Shown in pieces: positions 24,685 through 40,500 of a stretch of 64,000 nucleotides of DNA (within the stretch, counting starts at the first letter, position 1; every line of letters begins with the position of its first letter). Origin of the DNA: an uncultured Pseudomonadota bacterium (GTDB lineage Bacteria; Pseudomonadota; Alphaproteobacteria; Rs-D84); contig CALABO010000016.1 in NCBI GenBank assembly GCA_937885575.1, positions 1-64,000 on the forward strand, given 5' to 3'. Under the pieces are notes generated by a model. It saw only the letters and a program-made list of their open reading frames with translations. It did not search any database and was not told the DNA's origin. A program made the translations under genes and the position numbers.

Positions 24685-25529
24685 ATTCCCAACCAATTAA
24701 ATACCAATGTTAATATCGCCGTTGCAACAACGCACCCGACAATCGCCATAACCACCGCGCGTGTTGTCGCCCGCCCTATTCCGGCCGCGTTCTTTTCGGC
24801 GCGCAGGCCACAGATGCAACCCGTTATCGCAATCACCCAACCGAAAATCCAACCGTGAAAAACGCCGACCGCAAAATTCTTGAAACTTATCCAATCAAGG
24901 GTTGTTTGCCAATATTCCGCGATTGAAACATTCATAATTGATATCGCAACACACATGCCACCAAATATCGCAACCACATCTGCAATAATGGTAAGCAATG
25001 GCATAGTTATCGTCAGGGCGATGACACGTGGCAAAACCAAAAATTCCATTGGTGAAATCCCCATGGTTTTCAGTGCATCGATTTCATCGTTCGCGCGCAT
25101 CGATCCGATTTCCGCGGCATACGATGCGCCTGTGCGGCCGGCCATAATTATGCCCGTCATAATTGCACCAACAATACGCACCATGGAAATCGCAACAAGT
25201 GCCGCAACGTAAATTTCCGCGCCGAACATTTCCAATTGCATGTGGCCGACAAACGCGATGATTAAACCGATCATAAAACTTATCAGACACACAATCGGTA
25301 TCGCACGCAGGCCGGCGGCATGAATTTCAACCCACAAATCAACACGTCGCATGTCGCCGCGTCCGCGCAACATATAATACATTGCGCGAAAGACACGACA
25401 CACAAATCTACAATTGTTATAAATGGATTGGCCGGTACGAACAGAAAAATCACCAAGACGCCCAAAGATATCATCTGGATCCCTGGGCGTTTGGTTTGGT
25501 TTTTTCAAATGATTTCTCCCCCCGTGCAT
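24681..25529 (-). CDS. ABC transporter permease, MlaE-like
   Basis: A 282-residue member of the MlaE permease family: PIVCLISFMIGLIIAFVGHMQLEMFGAEIYVA, RIVGAIMTGIIMAGRTGASYAAEIGSM.ANDEIDAL and a later GVFHGWIFGW segment are its conserved parts, with about five membrane helices. Two starts are possible: the ATG at 25529 with AAGGA upstream, or a TTG at 25508 preceded by GGGGAG. It begins 12 bases after the stop of the giant repeat-protein gene, so the transporter operon is probably read through from it unless a promoter lies inside that gene's end. Confidence 0.92.
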   Translation of the reverse strand: MHGGRNHLKKPNQTPRDPDDIFGRLGDFSVRTGQSIYNNCRFVCRVFRAMYYMLRGRGDMRRVDLWVEIHAAGLRAIPIVCLISFMIGLIIAFVGHMQLEMFGAEIYVAALVAISMVRIVGAIMTGIIMAGRTGASYAAEIGSMRANDEIDALKTMGISPMEFLVLPRVIALTITMPLLTIIADVVAIFGGMCVAISIMNVSIAEYWQTTLDWISFKNFAVGVFHGWIFGWVIAITGCICGLRAEKNAAGIGRATTRAVVMAIVGCVVATAILTLVFNWLGI

Positions 25530-25541
25530 ATGTCGTAATCC

Positions 25542-28500
25542 TTACCACATCTTGTATCCCGGTTTACAGGTTCGAACACATTTATTGGTGCGTTCATCCC
25601 AAACCTTGGTTCCGGTTTCATCGGTTTCGGTTTCACAAATCGAGACACATTCGCCATTTTGCAACGCGTACTTTTGCCCTTGGTACATGCACGCGGCGAT
25701 TTCGCATTCGGATACATAACTGCTGACCGCGACATCTTTATTCGGGTCACCATCAACATAACGGTTCGCGCATTCAACACAGGACTTGTAGTCGGAACTC
25801 GGTTCATATCCCGGATCACACTTTGTCACAAAGCATTCCCAAGAAGACGGTCCAACTTGTTCACTTTCGGCACTGCCGTGTGCAACGGTGCAGGTATCCC
25901 GGACACATGCGTTACCGGATTCATGGTACCCATTGGCCTCGTCACATTCAATGACCGTGCAGGGTCCGTATGTTCCGATCGCCGGGTTCCAAATGCGGGC
26001 CGCACTGGTCGCATTCGGGATTGAACATGCACGCGTATTGCTTACGCATTCGCCATGTTCAATATGTTCATCCTGTGCGCAACTGTTCGGATCAATAAAG
26101 CATTCCTTTTTCGATGTTGCACCCGGCAAAGATGTCTTGCCATCCGGACAATCCTTGCAGGTCAGACCATCGTCACCGTATTGGCCGGCCGGGCATATCG
26201 TGCACGATGCGGTGCAATCGTTGTTAAAGTTGGAATCAGTGCAGGTAAGTTCTGGGTAACCATATCCCAGTTTACAGGTCGTTGGATTCCAATTGCAGAT
26301 ATTGCCATTGTTCGACACAAATCCGCAACCAGAATTCACACCGTCACCATTGATTTCGCATTCGCAATCTGTACATGTACCGTTCACTTCGACCTGTTTG
26401 TTTCCGCACTGCGTGCACGATGCAGTGCAACTTGTGGTATCGTCTGAACAATCCAACGTCGGGTTCACATAACCGGTCTGGCAACTTACCGGCCCCCATG
26501 CACATGTATCGTCATCGGTTGACAATGTTCCGCACGATGTTGTGCCGGTTCCGGCGGTGCAATTACATTGCTGGCACTGATTATTCAACGATATCTTATC
26601 GGCCGCGCATTCGGTCCAATCTGCGGCAAGTACCGTTGCACCATCTGTTTTATAGGTGTATTCCGTACCAAGGTTTGCGTAACCACTATCAAACGTTCCC
26701 ACACCACCAGATTCAACCGCCCATTGGGTCATTATATGACGCGGTTTGCGATAGTGTTCCGCACTCCAATCAAGCGTTGTGAACGGTGCATCATATGTCA
26801 CGGATTGTGTATAATTCTGATTTGGTGTTCCACCGTTCGGTTTATATGTGATACCGTTTTCATTTGGATATGTTTTTGCCACACACTTTTGTAATGTAGA
26901 ATTCCATTCATATCCCGTATGACAGGTCACCACGCATTCGCCAGGATTTGGGATATCCAATGTGCAGTGATCTTCCGGCAAGCAATTATTGCAATATACC
27001 GCGCGGAAGTTTTTATCGGTTGTATAATTCCAAGTCACCGTATCACCGGCCGCGTGTATTTGTTGGTCGCCATCAAACTCCCACCCCGCGAATGTGGAGT
27101 TCTCACGAGAACACCCATAAACCGTAGCATTTGCCTTGATTGTGTACGGTGTCCCATAACCCACAAGTTCACTAACTGGCGGAATGCCCGTACCCGTACC
27201 ACAATTGTAGATTGCATTGGATTGCGAAAGGGTGCAAATCGGTGCACAGTTTGTTCCGTTGCATTCGCATCCACCGTATATATAACCATCGGGGCAGCTT
27301 TCCTCGCTCGCATTGCACGCACATTCGTTGGAATTTGTGGCATATGTCGTGCAACCATCCGCATCGCATGTGCACTGTGCCCATTGTGCCGACAGTGTTG
27401 TATCGGTTGCGTCATTATAGACATAATTACCCGAAAGTGTCGCGGTCCCGTTTGTGAACGTGCTGCTTGACCCGGATTCAACGTTCCAATGTGTCATGAT
27501 ATGATTGGTATATGTGAATCGTGTGCCGCCCTCGGTCGTGAATGATTGACCATAGTAAACACCTTGGTTATATGTTTCATTCGTACCGTTGTTTGACAGG
27601 TAATGTATGGTATGTGCACCCGGTACGCATGCATCAGCCGATGAAGAACCCGCCGGCGATGTGTATCCGTTCTGACACGGCACACAAGTATTACCCGATT
27701 GATATGTGTTCGCCGGACAAATTTCACATTGGCAATTTTCATTAGACACCCAACCATCACCGCATTCATTATAACTTACGACACAGTTAGTATCATTGCA
27801 TACAACATTCGCGTTTCCGTCCTCATTTCCGTAACCCACCAAGCACTGACCAACCGCAGTACAGGTATTGTTCGCTGTGGCACCGGGTGTGCAAGATGCG
27901 GCACCATTACCAGTCGTGCATGTACATGGTATGCATTCACCATTGACGATTACTTCGCCCTCTTGGCATTCGCCACATGTCAATGTACAATTCGTGTTAC
28001 CCGTTCCCGTACATTGCATATTCGGTGAAACATAGCCATCCTGGCATACTGGGTTTGTCCAGTTACAAGTATTGCCGGCGGTAGATAATGTTCCGCACGA
28101 TTCCGCGCCAGTGCCAGTCGTGCATTCGCACGATTCCCAATGCGCATCCAACCAGGTATCGCCCGCAGTATTATACTGATACCAATGATTCAATTCCGGA
28201 TAAGCACCACCCGATACTGTATCCCATACCGTGATAATGCTGTTAGTTTTGCTAAATATAGTGCCCTGCTTTGTCACAAATCCACTATTATATGTCACAT
28301 TTTGGATTACAGGTTGATCTGTTACACCAGTTGCTGTATTTACGCCACCGGCTGCTTGGTATGTGATTGTGTATGGATTACCGTTGCCATAACAATCTTC
28401 GATCGATGTTGAACCCGCAGGCGATGTATAACCTTCTGGGCAACTCTCACATTCGAGACCATTCGGTCCATATGTCCCAGCTGGACACACCTGGCACTTT

Positions 28501-31500
28501 ACGGTGCAAGATTGATTGCTACTACCTTCGCAGATAATGTTCGGATAACCGTATCCCAAACCGCATGTCGCCGGTCCCCAGTTACACATATTATCACTGA
28601 TAGACATTGTCCCGCACGATACAGCGCCCGTTGTAGTGTCAGGCGTGCATCTGCAATCCGTACAATCGCCGCTCACTTCAACTTGATTGGCAGGGCAGAT
28701 ACCACAAGATGCGATGCAACTTGTATTGCCTGTGCCTGTGCAATTCCATGCAGGATTCACAAAGCCGGTCAAGCATGCCACAGGATGCGTCCATTCGCAT
28801 GTATTGGAAATGGTTGACAAAGATCCACATGATGTATTTGTCGCCCCTGTGCCAATTGTACAGTTACACTTGACACAATCATTTCCAATTAATATTTCAT
28901 CCGATGCGCACTGAATATTAGTATATTCTGCGGTGAATGTTTGGTCAGATGTATAATTCCATGTGATACGGTCACCAGCCTGGTGCAATTGACCATCACC
29001 ATTGAACCGCCACCCTGCAAAGTTAAATCCGGTCTTTTGACAATTTGCGCCACCTTCATTCTTTACAGTATAATCGGCATCATATTCGGCCGTATCTGTG
29101 GCGGTTACCGGCATACCCGTTCCGTCACCACAATCATAGGTTATATTTGATGTGATCGGATTACATACAGCGGCCGGAGTATACGCCGTTGGCTGATCCA
29201 GTTCGTATCCAGTGTCGCACCAATTTATATAAGCGCATGTATCATTCGTCACAATCGGTGTACACCCAGCAACATGCGGATTTAACGGATTAATACACTG
29301 GCATTGATTCCATTGTGCCTTAATCTTGTGAGTGGATATTCCACTGTACACACCGACATTGTTGTATGTGCACATTACGTTTGTTCCGGCCGAGTACAAA
29401 TCATTACCCGTGGCCAATTTCCACCCAAGGAATTGCATAGCATTGTTGTTATGCGTCGGTGCCGCCGCCAAGGTCAGATTGTTTGCCGGATGTGTGCCAC
29501 ATGATTCACAGGCCGGAGATGTGCAGCCATTGCCATCGACACAGAATTGGCAACTGCCGTTCTGGTCAATCGGATTCCCGCCGTTTTCGTCCCAATCGAC
29601 GGTTATCGTTTCTCCATAACATGATGTTGCGGCCACCCCTGATGTAAAGCCATTATCACAAGATTTACATTCGTTGCCGTCCTGATATGTGCCGGGCTCG
29701 CATTGCCGGCAAGATGCATTACAATTTGTATTGCATTCGCCGGTACATGTCGGCAATTCGTTTGGAACATATCCAGGCATGCAGGTAACGGTCGGGACAC
29801 AGGCATTATTCACAACGGACACCGAACATCCCTGGACCCCGGTTCCCGATGTGCATTGGCACGCCACCCAATCGGCCAACAAGGTTGTATCGTTTTCATT
29901 AAGGTAAGTGTATTCCGTCGAAAGTTCCGCCACCCCATCTGGGAATGTATAGGTGGTTGCGTTACTAACCCAACGGCAAAGCACTTCGCCACTCTTACTA
30001 AACGTGTCGCCACCAAGTGTTGTGAATGTTTCATTCAGTCTCAAACTTTGTGTTCTGGGCTGGGTCGGTGTTCCGCCGTTTGGTTTATATGTCAACGTGA
30101 ACCGTGGATCTGGTGACAGGACGCAACTGCAACTGTTTGTGTCCCAAGTATAATCGTTGTTGCAATTGATTGTGGCAACGCAACTGTTCACAGTGCAAGA
30201 ACCATTAGCGATACCGTTTGCGGGGCACCCTTCGCACCAATGGGCATACCATGTCACATCATTATTTATTGGTGTTCCCGGTTGAACCTGTTGCCCGCCC
30301 GTCGCGTCGGTCCACCAACCCACAAAGTTATATGTCACACCACACGCATCACGTGTCGGATCGATCGGCCATTTGTCTGTTCCAACCTGACTCGCATTCC
30401 AGTGGGCATACCACGTGGCGTCGGTTGTATAGCCCTTGCCATCATCCATACCATCCTGGGTAATATAACTCTTTAGTTGCCCGCCAACCGACCGTGCGTC
30501 TGTGTACTGGGTGACACCAGATGCCGTTTTATAGTATCCATTGAACGTTAGGTTAACGCCCCTATCCGTGATGGTTGCACCATAGCAATTCGGATCATCA
30601 TTATCACAATGATTGAATGTTGCGGTAACAACACAATTCGGCAACTTATCTACCGATAATGGATGGTCGGATATAGTCATCAGGTATTGATTTGTCCGCG
30701 CAGGATTCAGGTACACACCGGTATTTTCGGTTGTATAGAGCTTTTCCTGGCCTGGTGTTACATCACCCCCGCAATTCGCATCCAATGTGATTTCATGGTC
30801 AGCCAATTTTGTACACTGAACCCCAACATCGGTGCTTAGGTAGTAATCCGGCGTATAACCAGGTTTGCACATGATTGTAAACGGTTCACAATATTGCGTT
30901 GACGGAACATCATGCACACATTCATTACTGCCATAATACTGTGCCCCCGATACCGAAGATGTTAATTGCGGATAAACACAGGTAAGAACTCCCTCCTCAT
31001 TAGGACAATCCGACACCGGTTGTGTGCACGGGATTTCGACATTGCATGTTTTGTAACAATGTTGTGGTGATGTCGCATTTATGTTGGAATGGTCGTATCC
31101 CGTCGGGCATGTCTTGCAAGAACCGTCAAAATACGATCCATCTGAACATTCTTTATAATGTGCATTGAGCGTTGGATTATCGTCTGTGAAAATCCACAAG
31201 ATCGAATCACCCGGCCAATATGTGTTAGAATTCAAATTGAATTTCCAATTTTCGAATTCATGTGCCCTTGTCGTTTCCGTGGCCGGTTTTGAACAAGGTA
31301 TAAAGTTTTCACGCACAGTGTATGATGTATTCTGGTATGCAAGTTGATTGTCGGTCGCACTGCCACCCTGACCATCTTCACTGTTGCAATTATATGTCAC
31401 CGTATATGACTTGCCAGACCAATGTGCACACAATGTACGATCACCGGAAACCGCTATGGTTTGATTACCCATGGACACAAGCGCCCCACCGTCGCATGCG

Positions 31501-34500
31501 TTCCACCAACCGGCAAATGTGTAGCCATCGCGGCTCATGATGTCTTCGCCAGGTAAATCGACACTGCCATTCAGCCATCTTGCCTGCCATGTCTGGTTGT
31601 TTTGCGCAGTAGTACCGATACTCTGACCTGCACCTGTAATGTAACGGTTTATGCCAATTACTGGATCAATCTCTGCACCAGTGGTGTCATAAAAACCATC
31701 AAACACAAAATCAACATTATCCGATAATTGTCCACCATACATGTCATGCCAATTAAACATTGCGCCATTACCATTAAGTGTCACCGTGGCATATGTACTT
31801 GGCGTCCCAGATTCCAACGGATAATCATTCGGTGTCATCATGTATGTTCGGTTATAATCGCGGTAAACGCCATGATTGAACCACGTATAGAGTGTCGATG
31901 GATTCGCCAATGTTCCATTATCATTATAAAGATTCGAATTCAGCGCGATAGTATATCTGTTGTCACGGCATTCGGTTCCAACAAGGTCATAACCGTTGTT
32001 ACAGATTATGTCATTAGGACAAATTGGTAAACTTTGTTGACCTTGTGGCAAACATGTTGCACCAGGGCGATTGTATTTTATGCCCCATTGTGGATAATCC
32101 GAATGGTTTGGTGCGCAAGATTGCATGCCAACTGGCAATGGGCTTGGGCAACCCGAATCTTGGCAATCATATTCGCAGTTGCCATAACATTGTTCCGCAC
32201 CAATTGCATGTGGGTTATCGGTGAAACCGTCTGGGCATGGATAGCATTTGTTACCGTCCCAGTATTCGCCCTGCTCGCATTGACTCCAATCCGGTTCCCA
32301 TACTTGGTTATTATCAGTTAACACTGTGGGGTCTGGCAATCTCCATTGCCCGTTACTCACATAGCCCATCTGGACATCATTATACTTATATCCTGCAAAA
32401 ACATACCCTGAACGTCTTGGCAATTGTGAACCGGATAATCTTGTAACATTGAACGGCCCATTTGCAGTATATCCCCATCCATTATCATATTTTTCATACA
32501 AAATTTCTATCCCGGGTTCTGTTGCATCCGTTTGAGCCAAAGTCACATAATACACATTTCCATTATTCCAATCCGGGGTAAAGTCTTCATTGGCGTAAAC
32601 ATCACTCCATGTTGCCGTATATTCGGTATCACGCGCGGTGAATGTTGTGTTGTGGTTGCCCATCCAGCTAGTAAATGTATAACCCGCGTTTGAACATGCC
32701 GATGTCGGTGGAACCCGAACAGTGCCGCCATTCTGAACAGATTGGGTGTAATTCGGTAACGGATCTTCACCCGCGCCGCACCTGAATGTGATTGTAAATG
32801 GACCCGTTGGACGGCCACACCGTGCATACCACGTATGGTTATTATCCGTATAATTGGGTTCCTGTTCTACACGGCCATCTGGACGAATCACCCTATCACC
32901 ACCACTTAATGCATCATAGTAGCCCTTGAATTCATATCCCGCGTTCGGTGTTGGCAGTTCATCATCGGTTAACGTCAAATTCGGATCAAATGTTCCGGTT
33001 GCGGCCCGATTCCAACCAACATTGTATTTTTCATACAATTTTGTTGGTGTGTTATTGGATGGTTGACAGTTATTTCTGTCTGACACTAATTTTACTTCGT
33101 ATATCACATCAGACCAATGTGCATACACAGTCATATCATTGTTCACCAAAGAACTTGAATCCACTTGGTTGCCCCCCATGGGTAAATCATACCATCCATC
33201 AAATACAAAACCCGGGCGTGTTGGCACTGGTAAATCATTCCCAGACGAACTTATCGTCCCCAGTGTCCGCGATTGCCACCGGGCGTGCCATGTGGCATCA
33301 TCGGTATATCCCGTGCCAGCGGCTATACCACTTCCGTTAATATAACCATCGACATCTATATAACGTGGTGAACCATTCACAGATTTCCAGAAACCTTGGT
33401 AATCAAATAGAACATTCGCGTCCATGCTGCCCATGTACGTTTGACCATTCCAAATCAGTGATGCACCTTGACCATTAAGGTTAAATGTCACGATTGCATA
33501 ATTTAGCGGATTTTCGCTAAGCGGGTTCTGGTTCGCCCTCATTTCACCCGTATAATTGGAATACAAATACACCCCACGGTTATGCCAGGTATATAAAACT
33601 TCTGGATCACTGCTCACCCCATGTATTATATGCGATTCTAATGTGATGGTGTGTTTTTCATCTTCCACACAACTCTGACCATCCTGGGCCGGAACCCAAC
33701 CAAGGTCACAGTCCGTAATCATATACGGGCAATTCGGCGTCGGATTAGTGTTCGAAACACAGGTCTGTGTTCCATTGTTGTATTCTTTGCCATTATTTTG
33801 AACACTTGGATCATTTGGATTGTATACACAATTCGCACCATGAACCGTTGGACATCCATTGGTCAAACAGATTGAACAAATCTTATAACACTGATTCACG
33901 TTCGTCGCATTCGCATCAGCTAAAGGATACGCGCCACCTGTTGCATCACTGCAACTTTTGCAAACGCCATTATCCCAGTACTGACCGGCCGCACACGGTC
34001 CCCACTGAGCATCCCAGGTTTCATTTGCTGATATACTTGCCGGCAATGCCCAATTTGCACCACTAAAGTTTCCTCTCTGTGCCTGGGTTGTGCTATCCAA
34101 CCATCCGTTAAAGTTAGACCCTTGTTTGGTTGGCAAAGAATCACCCGGTATAGATGTAATCTGTGTCGTTAACCCGGCATTCTTGTACCACCCTAGGTCA
34201 ACCGCGTACCATAATTCTTGATATTCGTTTGACGGGAACATTCCGCCGTTCTCGTTCAAATCCACATGATATACCGCCTTGGTATCCGGGACAAAAACTT
34301 CATCAAAACAATGATTCCATGCAAAATATGAACCGGCATCAAGAAGAATTTCAGGATGTGTGGATCCCTTCCATTGATTGAATGCAACCCCAGAACACAC
34401 CGTTGCCGCCGGGGCGGTTAAGTTAGCATCCCCCATATGCACCGTATAAGTATATATGTCGCCACCATTTGCACTGCATCTGAATTTGATGGTAAATGTG

Positions 34501-37500
34501 CCTGGATTATCAATATACTGTGCATACCATTTTTGGTTATTATCAGTAATGGTTGTGGATGGCAGTGGTTGATAACCATCTGAACTCACATAACCGTCTG
34601 CCTGAATCATTTGTTGCCCGCCACTCCGTCTGTTAAAGTATCCTTTAAATACTTTGCATGTTTCTGATGGGGATGGTAATTCATCAGGATCCAAGTTCAG
34701 AGAAGATGTAAATCTGTTATCGGTCCTGGACCAACCAATTGTATATTTTTCAAACAGTTTGCTGACAAAGTTTGAACCTTCTATACCATTATTACTATCC
34801 AATGTTACATAGTATGTATTCCATTCGCAAGTGTTGTTTTCCCAATGCTGGTATTCTGGGCAAATTGGGTCTTGTGTCGGATCCACATTACATGTTTGTG
34901 GAGTTATCGTGGCATCTGTCATTGGATTAAGACAGGCATTCGGATCATACTCTGGGACATATCCGGTTTGGGCCGCCGGATTACCTTCAAGATACCAACA
35001 TGTAGCACCCGCCGGATACTGTGGTGTTGGACACTGTGCCGGATTTGCCGGATAACCAGCCCACGTACAAGGCACCGGGCAAGACGGACGACATTTACCA
35101 AGGGATGGGACATATATTTGACCCGCCTCGCATTGACCATAACTTGCCGTGAAAATCGGAGTAATGTTACAATAATTCCATGAATTAATCATATAGTTCG
35201 AAGTTCCGGGATAATATACCTGGTTATTGCCATTGAATGTCCAACCATTGAATAACTGATCGTTTGATTGACAAGTTATTGTCGTTCCGTTGGATTCCAC
35301 ATAATATGGTTCGCCGTATGTTGCCTGGGTTCCGGAAAGTGTCCCAGGGGCGGTACTGGAATCGCATCTGTAATAAACATCATACTCTGTCGCGTTGCAA
35401 CTAACGTTATTCAACACGCTTGCATCACCGATTGAACCATTGACGGTGAATATACCTCCGTTAGTGGCGCTGTTGTCATGTGTATAACAAGTGTAATTGT
35501 TATTATTACAGCCGGTACACGCTTCGCACTTAAGGGTATATATACATTCTGTTCCATTGCTATTGAGTGCGCCACTTACAAAAGTTGCGTGCGCATTGTT
35601 TGGTAATGTTCTTGCCGGGCATAGTTCAGATGCATTTGGCACGCAAACACCATTTTCCAAGTTATACCCGCTCTCACATCCCCACCATGCATAGTAATCC
35701 TTGTCACCACAATCCGTGTTGCTTATTACAGGATTTTGCGTACACCCGGCGGTCAATTCCGGATTCGTGCACCATCCATTGAATACCTTGTGCGAACCGG
35801 CTTGCGGCGTTATCGAACAATTGATAGCGAACGCATTACCAAAGGTATAACTTGTCGTTGAACACCCACTGTATATCGCATTACCATTATGATATGTGAT
35901 GCTATAAGTACCAGGTGTCCAATGAGCATACAAATTCGTTGTTGCGCCCGTTGGTGTATACGGCATATTGGCATTTCCGGCCGATACCCCATTGTACATA
36001 TCTGTCCACCAACCGTTAAATGTATAACATTGACGTTGGGCATCAGGTAATGTTATTGAACCATCCTGCCACTGGGCGTGCCAAACAGTTGAATTACTCT
36101 GATTTTGTTGCGCCGCGATGTTACCATTGGTGCTAATATAACCAGTATCAAATATATATTGGCTTCCGCCATATACCGAAGGATAAAAACCTTGGAAATC
36201 GAACGTCGCCGTTAATGTGGCCGTAGAACTAGAATAACCATTCCAGATAACATTACCGCCATTTCCGTTTAGGATTACATCCGCCGATTTTTCAGGTACG
36301 GCATACAACGACTGCTCATCATTCATCAGATACACATAACCATTATCCAAATACGCCCCGCCATTTGGCCCATATTTTGTATAAAGGACTTCTGGCGAAC
36401 TGGCGTGACCATTGAAACCATCAATATGACTATTCAAAGTTATCATATAATTGTTCGGAACGCACGCGGTGTTATTACCATTTGGTGTATAACCAGGCAA
36501 ACAATGAAGAACCGTTATCGGGCAATTTTGTTCATAATTTGGCTGACATGTGCCCGTTCCTGGATAATACAAATTACCATTCATGTTCGAATTATTTCCA
36601 AATTCGCAATAATTGACCCCTTCGGTTTGTGGGCAAACCGGGGTGCAAATCGAACATTGCCTGTAACATTGATATATGCTTGTTGCATTGGCTTCCCCAA
36701 GAGGAAAATCCCCATTCGTTGCCGTGTTACACGTTACACAGACCCCGTTGTTCCAATATTCATTAGGGTTACACTGGCTCCATATCGCACACCAATCTTC
36801 ATCGTTTTGAATCAGTGTTGCAGGTGACACCGACCATATTCCACCGATGTTACGCACACGCGCATCGCCCGCAAGATTGTTGTACCCAACAAAAGTCCAC
36901 CCGCTACGTGTTGGCAATTGTTGCGTGGTAAGTTCCGTGATCGGATTTGAAAGGGTTCCGCCAACATTTGTTCTGTACCAGTTAACACCATATTTTTCCC
37001 ATAATTCTTGAACACCAGAATTACCAAATGTGCCTGTTTGGGTTGAATCGTCGCAAGAATATGCATGCAAATTTACATGATACACGTTGCCGTCATTCCA
37101 ATCTGCGATAAATGTTTCACCATGAGTCTGTTCCCACGGATATTGATATGTAGAACTCTGCGCATTAAGTGTGGTGGGGTGATTACCAGTTGTCGTAGCT
37201 TTCCACCGGCTATACGAATACCCAGGGTTGTTCGTGCAAGCCGAATTTGATGGAACAGTTATATTTTCACCATAATGCACGGTTTGTGAATCTACTATCG
37301 GATTTCCGCCCTCTTCACAGATGAACTTGATAGTGTATGTTTGGTTCGAATCCGGAATACAGTCATTGGCATCGTTATTCCAGATATATCCAGTGGTACA
37401 ATTTGGTGTGTAACGACAAGTGCTCGCGGTTATCAGATCGCAATTTTCCGTCTTACGACACTTTGTAATAGATTCCGTAGGTTCGTAGTACCCGCCTTGT

Positions 37501-40500
37501 GAATTTGACGTAGTATCATAATTACAACTGACCACTAGATTTGAATAATTGGTGCCATTGGGACAAGCCGCACTGTTAGAAGGCACGCCATTGGATTGTC
37601 CTGGGTAAGTGCAATTCACAGAACATATTGGCTTGCAATCTTGGGGAGTAACACATGAGTTGCTGACAAGAATGTATCCATCATCACAAGAATTAACCGT
37701 CCAATGTGCGTAAAGGGTTGTATCGTTATAGGCGATATAATCCGTTTCTATACGTGTTCCGGTTTCTCCTGGTTGTGTCCACCAACCGTCAAATATATAT
37801 CCTTCACGGGTCGGATCAGATGGGAAGTCATTCCACATTAATGTACCACTATTACCATTCCATTGGGCGTACCATGTGTAATCCGCTGGCACCCCATCGT
37901 AATTTTTACCGGCGGCTATACCTTGGTTCGTGATGAACCATTGGTTATTGGTTTGTTTGATATATCGATAACCCGGGTCCTCCGAATCATAGTTTGCGTA
38001 AAAACCAAGAAGAGTAAAGTAAGCATTTTCTATCTCACTTGTTGTTACAGGATTAGAGCAATAAGTGTCATTATCACGATCGCAATGATTAAATGTTACG
38101 GTATAGTATTTATTTGGCAAAGATGTCAACGGATTGGTGGTTTCGGTCATTTCGTCTTCACGTTCATAATCGCGATATACACCCGTATCATGTATCGTAT
38201 ACAGTTGATTTGAATATTCGCCGTGTGGACCGTTTTGCCCAACCGTGAAATTTTTGCTAAGGATTATTTCATATTGATTCTCAGCGGTACATGTCGCGGT
38301 ACATTCTGTGTTATATGTTCCCGTGCAGTGGAACTGCGGATTTGTATATCCCGTTTTACATTTCACATCTGGGGTGCATTCGTTATTTGTAACAACCGTT
38401 GCATCGCACGACAATACACCGGTGCCCGAACTACACTGACATTGTTCCCAATGCGCATCCAGGGTCGCCGTTGTATCCCGATAATGTTCGTAATATTCTT
38501 CTAAATAGGCATAATATGTATTGGTCGTTGCATCATAGTACCGTGTAAACGTGTTTGTTCCCCCATCCGCAACGTCCCACCGCGCAAGTCTGTTTCCGGT
38601 CTTGGTATATATCGCGCCCTTGGTGGTGAAGCTTTGATCAAAGGTCAGCGATACCGGTTCATTTGTATTCGGTTGCCCGCCATTTGGTCTGTATACAAGT
38701 GGCAGGTTGCCATCTTCTTCGCAAACAGCACCATTTTGATGATAGTTTGTATCGCACCCCCACCACGCATAATAAGTTTTGTTGCCATAGTCCGTGGAAC
38801 TTATGGTTTGGGATGAATCACATGTCGTATTTGATGCATCCGCGCCAGTGCACCAACCCCGGAACACGGCATGGGAACCAGCCTGCGCGCTCAACGTGCA
38901 CTCAATGGTTGCGGTCGTTCCGTATTGGTAATTGTCCGGGGTGCAATTGGTGGTATCAACATTAAAGTGCAACGTCCTTGCCGTGTCATCGTATGTGATA
39001 TCGTATTCCGTTGCGGTACAGAACGTGCCGGACAATGTTCCACTGGTTGGACCAGTCATGGTAAATGTTTGCGCACCATTGTGATTATAACAACCCGGTT
39101 CATTATCGACACATAATGCACACACAATTGTGTATTCACACAGATCATTTTCAAAGGTCACAGATGTTATTTGTGCGTGCGGATTGGGGTTTGTCGGCAA
39201 TTGCGCCTGGCACAAACCGGACCCAAGGACACATTCGGTCCCTTGGGGGATATAACCATTTGCCGTGTCACATTCATACAGTGCGGTAAAGGTTGGGTCA
39301 GATGAATCGAACGTTGTATATGTCCATGACAGAATTACCCCACCCGTGTAACCAACATAATGGGTGCCTGTATTATTCAATTCCCATTTTGGTTGACCGT
39401 TTTCAAGTGCAAGCACATAACCAGTATTTGGATTACACTCTGCGATTTTTTGTGCCCCACTGTATGCGACTTTGTACGATTGACCGTATGTTGCGGTATT
39501 TTCCATACTATAACCAGAAGTCGACGTTCCGTGATCGCCACAAACATATTTTACACTGTCCCAAGTTTGCGATGTGCAGGTGCTTCCGTTCCATGTTGTT
39601 CCGTTATCGCAATATTGCGGGTACAGGGTACGGTTCGTAATTTGATTTGCCGGGGTCATTCCAGACATAATGTCTGTAGCATTAGTAGAATCCAATCCCA
39701 GCAGATATTCAACATACCTGGTACCACCGCTCGGTGTATCATAATAACCCTTGAACAACGGGTCGGCGCTGGCGTTGGCACTTGGCTCTGGCGCAGCATC
39801 AGTCGGATAGATTATGAATGTATAGTTTGGTTCATTGCCCGTTCCGGTGTATTGACCCGGCCCCATAATATGACTCCAGATTTTACCGGAACTGTTGCTA
39901 AGGTAATACGAGGAACTCACATAAGCAGCATTGCGAATACCAACAATGTGACGTGTACCCGCCGCCGTTGTGGGGCTGTCTTTCTTCATAAATGTTACCT
40001 GTGACGACATCGGCTTAAACGCCATCGCCCCAGAACCGGTCAGCAATTTCGGACAATACGCAACATCGGCGGCGTTTTCACCGCAAACGTCAAGTTCCGG
40101 ATTCGTCGCGCGATTCCGCCAATTTCCATAGAATTCTATTTGATTGTGGTTGTTTTCCACAATATCCGCCACACTGAAATCGCCATATGATAAATTCGCG
40201 GATCGGCATTCCACATCGCTGGTCCCGTTGTCACCGTTACATACCCGGTAACACTGGTCCGCGCCCCAGTTATAGCCCGCGATACTGGTCCAGCCGCCAC
40301 CTAACTGTGAACAAGGCACACATGCGTTTGCATTCGGATCCCAGTAATCACCATTCGGACACACCACGCAATCATCTTTGTTTTCGTTCAAGTGATAACG
40401 CTGATCCGTGCATTCCCATTTCGCATAGACATTTTTATCAGCACACGGGGCGGCGTTTGATAATTCTAGTGGTAAATCACAAGTTTCCAAATTGGAATCT

